Source: CAZGTQ01 sp964528575 (lineage in GTDB: Bacteria > Planctomycetota > UBA1135 > GCA-002686595). Taken from it: a DNA stretch of 38,830 nt. The stretch's first letter is position 1. Each line of letters starts with the position of its first letter. The DNA lies in NCBI GenBank assembly GCA_964528575.1, contig CAZGTQ010000097.1, positions 1-38,830 on the forward strand. Reading direction: 5' to 3'. Below are positions 1-7,334 of the stretch, piece after piece. A program made the translations under genes and the position numbers. A model generated the notes under the pieces. That model was not told the origin of the DNA. It worked only from the letters and a program-made list of their open reading frames with translations, and did no database searches.

Positions 1-1003
1 CGAGCCGCGCGGCCGCGTCCGGGTGCAGGCGGCGCCGCGGGCCGGGCTCGGCGTCGAGCAGCGCCTGGACGAGCGCTGCGACCTCGGCGCGCCGCTCGCG
101 CAGGGGCGGAACGCGCACCGCGAGCACGTTGACGCGGTAGAGGAGATCTTCGGAGAACGCGCCCGCGGCCGCGCGCGCGGCGAGGTCGGCGGCGGTCGCG
201 GCGACGACGCGCACGTCGAGCGCGCGCTCGGGGCCGGCGCCGCGGCGCGCGCGGCGCAGCTCGAGAAAGCGCGCGAGCGCCGCCTGGGCCGCGTCGTCGA
301 GCTCGTCGAGCGCGGGGAGGAAGAGCGTTCCGCCGTCCGCGGCGACGAGGCCGTCGGCGAGCTCGCCGGCGTCCGCGGCGGGCGGGAGCGCGACGAAGGG
401 CGCGGCGGCGCGCTCGCCGGACGTCGCGCCGGACATCGCGCCGGACGTCCCGCCGGACGTCCCGCCGGACAGCGCGCCGGACATCGCGCCGGACATGTGG
501 ATCGCGCGCGCGAGGGACTCGGCCTCGGCGCCGCGCTCGCCGGTGACGAGCACGGTCGCGGCGCTGCCCGCGGACGCGCCGGCGACGCGCTCGACGAGGC
601 GCGCGAGCGTGGGCGAGGCGGCGACGAGGGCCGCGTCGGCCGCGCCGGACGCGCGCAGCCGGTCGCGCTCGGCGAGGGCGGCGCGCAGGCGCCGGACGCG
701 CGCGAGGCAGGCGGCGAGAGCGGCGGCGCCGACCGGGCGCGCGAGGAGGTCGGCGGCGTCCCGAGAGGCGGCCGTCTCGGCGTCCGCCGCGTCGTGGACG
801 AGAACGACGCTCGCGCCGAGCTCGCCGGCCTCGTCCGCGAGGGCCGCGTCGACCAGCGCGACGTCCGGAAAGCGTTTCCGCTCGAGCGCGCGCAGCTCGG
901 CGGCGGCCGCGAGCTCGGCGACGTGGCCCGCCGCCTCGACGAGGCGCGCGAGCGCGGCCGCGCGGGCCGGTTCCTCGTCCGCCACGAGCACGTAGAGCGC
1001 CAT
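1..1003 (-). CDS. Degenerate NtrC-type sigma-54 activator / response regulator, 3' end outside window
   Basis: The minus strand reads an open frame from ATG at 1003 through the window edge (about 334 residues seen). Residues 1-105 look like a receiver domain: an acidic pair near the start (VADEE) and a possible phosphoacceptor Asp in FPDVALVD, but the conserved KP lysine is Arg (LLARP). Residues about 150-334 align to an AAA+ sigma-54 activator and keep the ADGGTLFL, VRVVAAT, YRVNV and PPLRER landmarks. However, Walker A GESGTGKE reads GERGAEAE with no Lys, Walker B DE reads PA, and about 30 residues including GAFTGA are missing. A run of SG-containing four-residue repeats sits at about 168-196. 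In this family those losses should abolish ATP hydrolysis and sigma-54 contact. Its position next to flagellin suggests a FlgR/FleQ-like ancestor. It may be a pseudo-ATPase regulator. The DNA-binding end is not visible. Confidence 0.78.
   Translation of the reverse strand, partial: MALYVLVADEEPARAAALARLVEAAGHVAELAAAAELRALERKRFPDVALVDAALADEAGELGASVVLVHDAADAETAASRDAADLLARPVGAAALAACLARVRRLRAALAERDRLRASGAADAALVAASPTLARLVERVAGASAGSAATVLVTGERGAEAESLARAIHMSGAMSGALSGGTSGGTSGAMSGATSGERAAAPFVALPPAADAGELADGLVAADGGTLFLPALDELDDAAQAALARFLELRRARRGAGPERALDVRVVAATAADLAARAAAGAFSEDLLYRVNVLAVRVPPLRERRAEVAALVQALLDAEPGPRRRLHPDAAARL
416..499. repeat. Tandem 12-bp repeat, seven units, inside the sigma-54 activator-like gene
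   Basis: Seven consecutive 12-base units share the core GCCGGAC followed by a variable pentamer (for example GCCGGACATCGC). The period is a multiple of three, so on the minus strand it adds a four-residue SG-x-x repeat and keeps the frame. It lies where a normal NtrC-family protein has the short linker between the Walker A helix and the PFV strand. The array could change length by slippage without breaking the frame. Confidence 0.9.
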
Positions 1004-1042
1004 CGAGGCTCAGTATCGCGCAGGACGGGGCCCCGATGCACG

Positions 1043-1063
1043 CCCGCCGAGGGCGGGTTTTCT
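1043..1063 (+). terminator. Terminator-like GC hairpin with T run in the activator/flagellin gap
   Basis: CCCGCC (1043-1048) can pair with GGCGGG (1052-1057) around a three-base loop, and TTTTCT follows. On the plus strand this has the form of a Rho-independent terminator. No plus-strand gene precedes it, so it would block readthrough into fliC or act as a leader attenuator. Confidence 0.4.
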
Positions 1064-1164
1064 CGTCGCGCCGCTAAGGCGGACCCCAGGGCCGTCGAGA
1101 ACCGCAGTGCCGAAGGCGCGAGCCGACGGCCCCAGCGATTCCCAAGAAGCCAACGAGGTAGGTC

Positions 1165-1977
1165 ATGGGCCTCCGAGTCAACACGAACCTCTTCTCCATC
1201 AACGCTCAGCGCAATCTCACCATGGTGAGCGAGCGTCTGGGCACCAACTTCGCACGCCTCTCGTCGGGGCTGCGCATCACGACAGCCGCGGACGACGCCG
1301 CGGGCCTCGGGATCTCCGAGCGCATGCGCGCCAAGATCCGCTCGCTCGGCGCCGCCGGTCGCAACGCCCAGGACGGCGTCAGCCTCGCGCAGACCGCCGA
1401 GGGCGCGCTCGCCGAGGTGAGCAACAACCTCGTGCGGATGCGCGAGCTCGCGATCCAGGCGGCGAACGGCACGCTCTCGACGGAGGACCGCGCCGCGCTC
1501 GACGAGGAGTTCCAGGAGCTGATCGAGGAGATCGATCGCATCTCGGGCGAGACCGACTTCAACGGGACCAGCCTCCTCGACAACACGAACTCGGTGAACA
1601 TCCAGATCGGTCCCGACAGCGGCGACACGATCACGATCAGCTTCGTCGACATGCAGGCCGCCACGCTCGGCCTGACGGGCGACGTCAGCTCCGAGGCGAA
1701 CGCCGCGAGCGCGCTCGCCGATCTCGACGCCGCGATCCAGTCGGTCGCGACGGCGCGCAGCGACTTCGGCGCGAAGCAGAACCGCCTCGAGAGCGCGTCC
1801 CGCACCATCTCGAACGCGCGCGAGAACCTCTCGGCGGCCGAGAGCCGCATCCGCGACGTCGACGTGGCGTCCGAGACGGCCGACCTGACGCGCAACTCGA
1901 TCCTGCAGCAAGCCGCGGTCTCGGTGCTCGCCCAGGCGAACCAGCAGCCGCAGATCGCGCTCTCGCTCCTGCAGTAA
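1165..1977 (+). CDS. fliC: Flagellin, short form (first of two)
   Basis: This is a filament structural protein of 270 residues, exported by the flagellar type III apparatus and polymerised outside the cell. The N-terminal D0/D1 signature (VNTNLFSINAQRNL, then RLSSGLRITTAADDAAGLGISERMR) and the C-terminal D0 helix (SILQQAAVSVLAQANQQ) are both intact. The middle is very short, so the protein is essentially D0/D1 with little or no D2/D3. GAGG at 1155-1158 lies a few bases before the chosen ATG, and the protein begins exactly where flagellins do. The neighbour at 2660 is a close paralogue of identical length. A strong hairpin follows the stop. I found no convincing sigma-28 box directly upstream. 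Confidence 0.98.
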   Translation: MGLRVNTNLFSINAQRNLTMVSERLGTNFARLSSGLRITTAADDAAGLGISERMRAKIRSLGAAGRNAQDGVSLAQTAEGALAEVSNNLVRMRELAIQAANGTLSTEDRAALDEEFQELIEEIDRISGETDFNGTSLLDNTNSVNIQIGPDSGDTITISFVDMQAATLGLTGDVSSEANAASALADLDAAIQSVATARSDFGAKQNRLESASRTISNARENLSAAESRIRDVDVASETADLTRNSILQQAAVSVLAQANQQPQIALSLLQ

Positions 1978-2011
1978 ACGTAAGCGGCTCCTCTGGGGCC
2001 GATCGCTGAGG

Positions 2012-2043
2012 GGGGAGGCCGTTGCGCAACGGCCTCCCCATTC
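2012..2043 (+). terminator. Hairpin terminator after the first flagellin gene
   Basis: A perfect 28-base palindrome at 2012-2039 (GGGGAGGCCGTTGC and its complement) starts 34 bases after the flagellin stop. The following T tract is weak (ATTC). Very stable stems of this kind end or stabilise abundant flagellin mRNAs, and it implies that the second flagellin has its own promoter. Confidence 0.75.
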
Positions 2044-2659
2044 ACACCGCGGCGATCGGAGCACGAGGAGCGACTCACCCAGCGATCGGAAACACCAGAA
2101 CCCCGACCAGGAGCCGACTCGAGCAACGCGGAGACACCGGATTGACACCGACGGAACAGCAGTGCCCGCACGCGGGTGACGCTCGGCGCGCGCGCCGCTC
2201 TCGCGAGAGCGGAGCGGAGGCGGCCCGCGCGGCTGCGTTCCGTCGGCCGGTTCGCGAAGCCGGCGACGCGCGGCGGTCCGCAGGACCGCTCGGACGTGGC
2301 CGGCTTCCCGCGTCCAGGCCTCCGCTCGCGCGGCGGCCCGTCCGGCGACGGACGGGACGCGCCGCGTGCTCCGGATCCCCGCCACGCGCGCGGGCCGACC
2401 GTGGGGTCGGCGACGCACGCGCGGCAGCCCGTCGCCGGTGCGTGCCCACGGGGTGCGCGGCGGACGGCGGGCGTCGGGCTCGCGTCGACACGCCGGCGTC
2501 CGATCGCTTCCACCGTGCACTCCGCGCGCCGCTCTGCGGCGTCGGAGCGGAACGCGCTCGCGCACGCCGTACGCAACGTGTTGCCGTCGAAGCCCCGGTT
2601 TCGATTCCGATCGACGACACCCTGCAACAGAACATCCTCGCAGGGATCAGGGAGTGAAC
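2044..2659. other. 616-base gene-free spacer between the flagellins
   Basis: No frame on either strand gives a protein-like translation; the open frames are Arg/Ala/Pro-rich noise. The spacer contains an 18-base perfect palindrome at 2195-2212 (CCGCTCTCGCGAGAGCGG), a small CCCGC/GCGGG hairpin near 2165-2176, and very G+C-rich filler. A weak sigma-28-like -10 (TCCGATCG, five of eight bases) lies at 2606-2613, about 46 bases before the second flagellin, with no TAAA-like -35. The spacer probably carries the promoter and leader of that gene. It could also be a decayed former gene, but I see no remnant I can name. Confidence 0.6.
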
Positions 2660-3472
2660 ATGGGACTTCGAGTCAATACGAACCTCTTCTCCATCAACGC
2701 GCAGCGCAACCTGTCGAACGTGACGGAGCGCCTGGGCACCAACTTCGCGCGCCTGTCCTCGGGCCTGCGAATCACGACCGCGGCGGACGATGCCGCCGGT
2801 CTCGGCATCTCCGAGCGCATGCGCTCCGAGATCCGCTCGCTGGGTGCGGCCGGCCGCAACGCCCAGGACGGTGTCAGCCTCGCCCAGACCGCCGAAGGCG
2901 CGCTGGCCGAGGTGAGCAACAACCTGGTCCGCATGCGTGAGCTCGCGGTCCAGGCGGCGAACGGAACGCTCAACACCGAGGACCGCGCGGCCCTCGACGA
3001 GGAGTTCCAGGAGCTGATCACCGAGATCGACCGCATCGCGACCGAGACCGACTTCAACGGCACCTCGCTGCTGGACAACACCAGCTCGGTGTCGATCCAG
3101 GTCGGTACGGACAGCGGCGACACGATCGACATCACCTTCGCCGACATGCAAGCGGCGGCGCTGGGCCTGACCGGCGACGTCTCGACCGAGGCGAATGCGG
3201 CTAGCGTCCTGGCGGACCTCGACGCGGCGATCCAGTCGGTCGCGTCCACGCGCAGCGACTTCGGCGCCAAGCAGAACCGCCTCCAGAGCGCGACGCGCTC
3301 GATCTCGAACGCCCGCGAGAACCTCTCGGCCGCCGAGAGCCGCATCCGTGACGTCGACATCGCGTCCGAGACGGCGGACCTCACCCGCAACTCGATCCTG
3401 CAGCAAGCCGCCGTGTCGGTCCTGTCGCAGGCCAACGTCCAGCCGCAGCTGGCGCTCAGCCTCCTCGGCTGA
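2660..3472 (+). CDS. fliC: Flagellin, short form (second of two)
   Basis: This is a second 270-residue flagellin, nearly identical to the one at 1165. It has the same D0/D1 N-terminus (VNTNLFSINAQRNLSNVTERLG) and the same C-terminal D0 helix ending QPQLALSLLG. Differences cluster in the middle (for example GTDSGDTIDITFADMQ against GPDSGDTITISFVDMQ), so this is an older duplication rather than a recent exact copy. GGAG at 2651-2654 fixes the ATG at 2660; an in-frame upstream extension is noise. A long hairpin follows the gene. Two flagellins may be mixed in one filament or placed in different segments. Confidence 0.98.
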   Translation: MGLRVNTNLFSINAQRNLSNVTERLGTNFARLSSGLRITTAADDAAGLGISERMRSEIRSLGAAGRNAQDGVSLAQTAEGALAEVSNNLVRMRELAVQAANGTLNTEDRAALDEEFQELITEIDRIATETDFNGTSLLDNTSSVSIQVGTDSGDTIDITFADMQAAALGLTGDVSTEANAASVLADLDAAIQSVASTRSDFGAKQNRLQSATRSISNARENLSAAESRIRDVDIASETADLTRNSILQQAAVSVLSQANVQPQLALSLLG

Positions 3473-3494
3473 TCGAACGCTTCTGAGAGCGAAA

Positions 3495-3536
3495 GGAGAG
3501 CCGCGCCGCGATCGGCGTGGCTCTCCTTGCCTTTTT
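3495..3536 (+). terminator. Rho-independent terminator after the second flagellin gene
   Basis: GGAGAGCC (3495-3502) pairs with GGCTCTCC (3519-3526). The stem continues inward to about 14 pairs, one of them G-U, around a four-base loop. TTGCCTTTTT follows. It closes the flagellin unit just before the convergent minus-strand cassette. Confidence 0.88.
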
Positions 3537-3544
3537 CCGATGCT

Positions 3545-3937
3545 TCATTCCATGGGCGGCGGCTCGAACGGCCCGTCGATACTGCAGCGCTTGGTGAGCT
3601 GCAACTGCCACTCGCGCGATTGGGGCGTCCGCCGCGTCTCGTGAATGAGCTGCGGTATCAGGCAATGTCCCGGCCGGTCGCAAACGACGTCGAGGCCGAG
3701 CTCGCGAACAGCCCTGACGCTCAGACAGGCCAAGTAGTACGATTTGCCCGGTTGGCCGCGTGCCGCTACGTTCATCGAGACGTCCCGGGCTCTGTCGAGC
3801 GACAGGCCATCGTGGTCCCGCGGAGTGGGCTTGAAGGACTCGATCGCCGGAAACGGCGCCTTCTGTGGGTCGAACCAGGCTCTCGGGATACGACGGTAGA
3901 CGATCTCGTCGTCGTCTACAGAGTCATGCTTGCCCAT
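3545..3937 (-). CDS. Uncharacterised protein, third gene of the TIGR04255-like cassette
   Basis: The protein has 130 residues, no signal peptide and no membrane span. It begins with an acidic stretch (DSVDDDEIVYRRIP) followed by a central DHDGLSLDRARD motif. I recall small proteins of the form lyRRIP...F...GLSv that travel with variable neighbours, but I cannot name a function. It is the last of three minus-strand genes, 30 bases after the previous stop, and ends only a few bases from the flagellin terminator. Base composition is lower in G+C than the flagellar genes, which suggests transfer as a unit. The ribosome site is weak. It could be an immunity or antitoxin-like partner; that is speculation. 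Confidence 0.75.
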   Translation of the reverse strand: MGKHDSVDDDEIVYRRIPRAWFDPQKAPFPAIESFKPTPRDHDGLSLDRARDVSMNVAARGQPGKSYYLACLSVRAVRELGLDVVCDRPGHCLIPQLIHETRRTPQSREWQLQLTKRCSIDGPFEPPPME

Positions 3938-3967
3938 CCCGACCGATGATTGGGCGTGGTCGCGGCA

Positions 3968-4420
3968 TCAGACCACTGGTGCAAGGCGATCTTCTTGCAA
4001 GATATACTTCACGCGGTCGACGACGCGCTCGTCCTCGAAATGGAAGATCTCGATGACTCCAGCGTCGTCGGTCTCGACGAGGTGATGGGACGCACCAGCC
4101 CAGCGCTCGAAGGAAACCCCACCCTCCGAATTCGGAAGTATGCGTTTTGGCGGCGCCGCTCCCCGCCTCTGAAGAAGGGTGGCGACCGTGAGCGCTGCGA
4201 GCAACGACATACGTGACGGCGGCGGGCCAATATCGTCGTCGTGGATATCGCTCGGCCGGTGGAGCCAATGCAGTAGCGTGTCCACTGTGTCTTTCCAGCC
4301 TTCTCCCGGCTGGGATTCGGCCATCGTCGGTGAGCGCCATGTGGTGGCGACCGGCCGCGGAAGTCGGCGAATACCAAGAAATCGATCACCCAGCGTGTCG
4401 TTCGTGCGGGCGGTACTCAC
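3968..4420 (-). CDS. Uncharacterised protein, second gene of the TIGR04255-like cassette
   Basis: The protein has 150 residues and no signal peptide or membrane span. The C-terminal half has a recognisable pattern: PPKRILPNSEGGVSFERW, then alternating beta strands (HHLVETDDAGVIEIFHFEDERVVDRV), which looks like a compact beta-rich domain. I do not know its function. I chose GTG at 4420 because it overlaps the TGA of the upstream gene in a four-base GTGA, the usual form of translational coupling. A TTG at 4435 and an internal ATG at the 33rd codon (MAESQPGEG) are alternatives. Coupling to the TIGR04255-like gene implies that the two products are needed together. Confidence 0.78.
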   Translation of the reverse strand: MSTARTNDTLGDRFLGIRRLPRPVATTWRSPTMAESQPGEGWKDTVDTLLHWLHRPSDIHDDDIGPPPSRMSLLAALTVATLLQRRGAAPPKRILPNSEGGVSFERWAGASHHLVETDDAGVIEIFHFEDERVVDRVKYILQEDRLAPVV

Positions 4421-5217
4421 TGGTGCTTGCCCCAATGCGCGTGCGCCTCAGCGGAGGTGATCTCTTCGAAGGAGCGAACGATAGCGACATGCCCTCGTTC
4501 TAGCCCCTCAACGACTTCCTGTGCCGAGCGGGCAGGTCCACGGGCAACCAGGCTCAAGAGCAGGGCCTCTTGCTGCTCGTCGATCTGCCCATGTTCGCTG
4601 GTGATGCGGAGACGGCCCTGCGCCCCGGCTAGCGTGAAGCTCCAACTTGCGGTCGCGGTCTGTAGCTCCTCTACCGAGGACAGCGATGCGGGTGCCAGCA
4701 ATCGTGGCAGTAGGCGAGGCCAATCAGCCGGCCTCTCCCAGAGACTGGTCCGCGGGATGGCATTGATGTAGTTCACCTCCCAGAGGTTCGGCTCCACGGA
4801 CCCCATGTCTTGCTCGCTCAGGAAGTGGTCGAACTGGCGGCGCACTTCCTCGAAACACTCGCGGATGCGCTCGAACCGCGGATATTCGGTCGAGCTGGCG
4901 TTTCGTCGCCAGTTCAGGACGAGCCAGCCGTTCTCGACCTGGATCATCCTGTCCCCGGTGTCGTTCGTGAATCGCAGCCGTACCGACGGCGTCAGCTTGA
5001 CTTCCAGGCCGGGCTGAACCCAACTCGAAGCCGGCTCCAACTGCTCTGCGATCTGGCCCATCGCCTCCGTTTCAGCGGCGTGCGGCCATTCTCCACGGAT
5101 CGCCTGCCAGAACAGGCCCAGATGGGCCGCGGTCAGGAGCCGAAGTGGGTGGAACTGGAAGCCAATGACCGTCTCGATGAGCGGCGGTCGTTCGAACTCA
5201 GGGAGTGCTTCGGCCAT
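4417..5217 (-). CDS. TIGR04255-like family protein, lead gene of a three-gene cassette
   Basis: The opening LPEFERPPLIETVIGFQF, followed by HLGLFWQAIRGEWP, matches my memory of the TIGR04255 family: sporadic proteins of about 250 residues and unknown role. The start at 5217 gives 266 residues and puts that motif at the N-terminus where the family has it; an ATG at 5325 would add 36 unrelated residues. The rest is mixed alpha/beta with a conserved-looking VNYINAIPRT segment and no transmembrane span. It reads away from fliD and is coupled to the next gene by a GTGA overlap. The gene is visibly less G+C-rich than its neighbours. A defence or toxin-antitoxin role is inference from the sporadic distribution of the family. 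Confidence 0.8.
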   Translation of the reverse strand: MAEALPEFERPPLIETVIGFQFHPLRLLTAAHLGLFWQAIRGEWPHAAETEAMGQIAEQLEPASSWVQPGLEVKLTPSVRLRFTNDTGDRMIQVENGWLVLNWRRNASSTEYPRFERIRECFEEVRRQFDHFLSEQDMGSVEPNLWEVNYINAIPRTSLWERPADWPRLLPRLLAPASLSSVEELQTATASWSFTLAGAQGRLRITSEHGQIDEQQEALLLSLVARGPARSAQEVVEGLERGHVAIVRSFEEITSAEAHAHWGKHQ

Positions 5218-5451
5218 GGCCACGGCCTTGTACGGCTCTTCGGAGCCCTGGTGAGGGCGATCTGGGACGGTACCGATCGGCCCACGGTGGGGCTCATCTG
5301 TGGGAAGGGTACGTGCCTCTGCCATGTCATGCCAGCCGATCGGAAGCGAGAGCCGGGCATACGTCGTCGGAGCGGGGCGGCGTCCCTGGCGCGCCGCACA
5401 AGCCTGGCCAGTCTCCGCGTTGGGATCCGGCTCACGCGGAAGCCGGGTCCG

Positions 5452-5459
5452 GCCGATAA
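5452..5459 (+). promoter_or_regulatory. Sigma-28-like -10 box upstream of fliD
   Basis: GCCGATAA matches the sigma-28 -10 consensus at all eight bases and lies 36 bases before the fliD ATG. The expected TAAA -35 is absent; the position 15 bases upstream reads TCACG (5432-5436). It is placed just after the minus-strand cassette start region, so the cassette leaves fliD with its own promoter. Confidence 0.6.
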
Positions 5460-5495
5460 CCGAGGGAGAACCGCTCCAGGGGAAGAAGACCGTTC

Positions 5496-6932
5496 ATGGG
5501 TATCGGACCGATCCAATTCGGTGGGCTCGCCACCGGCCTCGACACCAACGCGATCATCAGCGCGCTGCTGCAGGTCGAGTCGCTGCCGATCCAACAGCTC
5601 CAGTCGCAGAAGAGCGCGAACCAGCAGAAGATCAGCCTGCTCGGGACGCTCGAGGGCCTCCTGAAGAAGCTGTCCGATCAGGCGCAGGACATCGCGACGC
5701 TCGCGGGCATCACGAGCCAGAAGGTCGAGGTCGCGGACGAGACGGTCGCGGGCGTCGAGATCACCGGCTCGTCGGCGACGCCGGGCGGGCACAGCCTGAC
5801 GGTGAACGCGCTCGCGTCCGCCGACGTGCACACGATCTCGGCCGCGGCGGGGATCGGCGACCCCGACGCCGCTCTGTCCGACGGCGATCTGTCGTTCGAC
5901 GTCGGCGGGGCGAGCTACCAGGTGACCGTCGCGGCGGGCGACACGCTCGCCGACGTCGCCAGCAAGATCAACGCCGCCGCAGGCGAGGACGTGACGGCCA
6001 GCGTCATCAACGTCGGCGCACAGGAGAGCCCGAGCTACCAGCTCGTCCTGTCGTCGAAGGAGACCGGCACGGCGAACGCGATCACCGGGCTCGCGACGGA
6101 CGTCGCGGAGCTCGACACGATCTCCAACGTCAGCGCGGCGTCGAATGCCCAGATCGTGCTCGACGGCATCACGATCCAGCGCTCGACGAACGACTTCGAC
6201 GACGTGCTCGCGGGGGTGTCGATCCAGGCGCTCTCCGCGGGCGAGTCGACGTCGTTCACCGTGTCCGTCGACACGGACGGGATCAAGGAGAAGCTGCAGG
6301 CGTTCGTCGACGCGTTCAACGCGGTCGCGAAGTTCGTCAACGACCAGAACGCGTTCGACTCCGAGGCCGAGGAGGGCGAGGACGCGACCGGCGGACCGCT
6401 GTTCGGCGACTCGATCCTGTCGACGGTCCGCGCGCGTCTGAACACCGCGCTCTTCGACGTCGACATCGCCGCGGTGCAGGCCGACACGGCGGGCTTCTCG
6501 ACGCTCGGTCTCGTCGGCATCGAGGTGCAGGACGACGGGACGCTCATGCTCGACGAGACGAAGGTCGACGAGAAGATGACCGAGGACCTCGACGCGTTCC
6601 TCGACCTGTTCGCGGACGTCGACGGCACGAGCGGCGAGGACACGGGCATCGCAGGCACGATCGCCGACGCGATCGACTCGCTGCTCGACTCGTCGCAGTC
6701 GGTGAACGGGGACACGCTCCCCGGCCTGCTCGACGCGCGCACGGACGCGCTCAAGACGAACAACAAGACGATCGACAACCGGATCTCGACGCTCGAGTAC
6801 CAGCTCGGTCAGAAGGAGCTGTTCCTCGTGCAGAAGTTCGCCGCGCTCGAGGAGCTGGTCTCGGGGCTGAACGCCCAGGGCAGCTTCCTCACCCAGAACC
6901 TCGCGAACCTCGGTTCCCTGAACAAGAACTAG
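5496..6932 (+). CDS. fliD: Flagellar hook-associated protein 2, filament cap
   Basis: This 478-residue protein forms the cap at the filament tip and folds incoming flagellin. The N-terminus (GPIQFGGLATGLDTNAIISALLQVESLPIQQL) is the classic FliD start, followed by a coiled coil. The middle carries the Ala/Gly/Asp-rich D2-D3 part, and the C-terminus returns to a helix (DNRISTLEYQLGQKELFLVQKFAALEELVSGLNAQGSFL), as FliD does to contact the hook-filament junction. Length is usual for the family. A purine-rich site (GGGGAAG near 5479) precedes the ATG. It heads a fliD-fliS unit, and the -10 box at 5452 suggests FliA control. Confidence 0.97.
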   Translation: MGIGPIQFGGLATGLDTNAIISALLQVESLPIQQLQSQKSANQQKISLLGTLEGLLKKLSDQAQDIATLAGITSQKVEVADETVAGVEITGSSATPGGHSLTVNALASADVHTISAAAGIGDPDAALSDGDLSFDVGGASYQVTVAAGDTLADVASKINAAAGEDVTASVINVGAQESPSYQLVLSSKETGTANAITGLATDVAELDTISNVSAASNAQIVLDGITIQRSTNDFDDVLAGVSIQALSAGESTSFTVSVDTDGIKEKLQAFVDAFNAVAKFVNDQNAFDSEAEEGEDATGGPLFGDSILSTVRARLNTALFDVDIAAVQADTAGFSTLGLVGIEVQDDGTLMLDETKVDEKMTEDLDAFLDLFADVDGTSGEDTGIAGTIADAIDSLLDSSQSVNGDTLPGLLDARTDALKTNNKTIDNRISTLEYQLGQKELFLVQKFAALEELVSGLNAQGSFLTQNLANLGSLNKN

Positions 6933-6941
6933 AGACTCCCC

Positions 6942-7334
6942 ATGAGCCAAGTCCCCGACGCAGCCAGCGCGTACCGCGAATCGTCCTTCGAGAACGCGCC
7001 GCCGCTCAAGATCCTGCGCATGCTCTACCAGGGCGCGATCCGCTTCATCGACCAGGCGATCGAGCTCGATCCGGCCGCGGACGCCGCGCACTTCAACGAG
7101 AAGCTCGGCCGCGCCGACGCGATCGTGTGCGAGTTGCGCTGCAGCCTCGCGCGCGATCACGCGCCCGAGCTGTGCGACCAGCTCGAGTCGCTCTACCTGT
7201 TCGTCGAGAAGCGCATCGACGACGCGTTCCAGGCGCGCGACGCGCAGCCGGTGCGCGAGGCGCGCGTCGTGCTGGCGAAGCTGCTCGACGGCTGGAAGCA
7301 GATCGAGCTCGGCTCGGAGCATCTCGTCCGATGA
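6942..7334 (+). CDS. fliS: Flagellin-specific export chaperone
   Basis: This is a cytoplasmic chaperone of 130 residues that wraps the C-terminal helix of flagellin and delivers it to FlhA. The family pattern is clear: AYRESSFENAPPLKILRMLYQGAIRFIDQA, then helices with LYLFVEKRIDDAFQARD and a C-terminal LLDGWKQIE. It starts nine bases after the fliD stop. Its stop overlaps the next start (ATGA), so fliD, fliS and the following gene are one unit. Two flagellin clients are encoded just upstream. Confidence 0.96.
   Translation: MSQVPDAASAYRESSFENAPPLKILRMLYQGAIRFIDQAIELDPAADAAHFNEKLGRADAIVCELRCSLARDHAPELCDQLESLYLFVEKRIDDAFQARDAQPVREARVVLAKLLDGWKQIELGSEHLVR

Noticed and set aside
23..1228. A 401-codon plus-strand frame at the window start
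   Set aside because: Its translation is Arg/Ala/Gly-rich noise. The minus strand of the same region gives recognisable sigma-54 activator landmarks, and the frame runs into fliC.
2297..2311. Sigma-54-like spacing (TGGC with GC ten bases on) in the flagellin spacer
   Set aside because: The -12 element is CCGC and the distance to the second flagellin start is about 350 bases. With this base composition such matches are expected.
3541..4503. Several plus-strand open frames across the accessory cassette
   Set aside because: They have no consistent ribosome sites or protein-like pattern, and the minus-strand genes show start-stop coupling and conserved-looking motifs.
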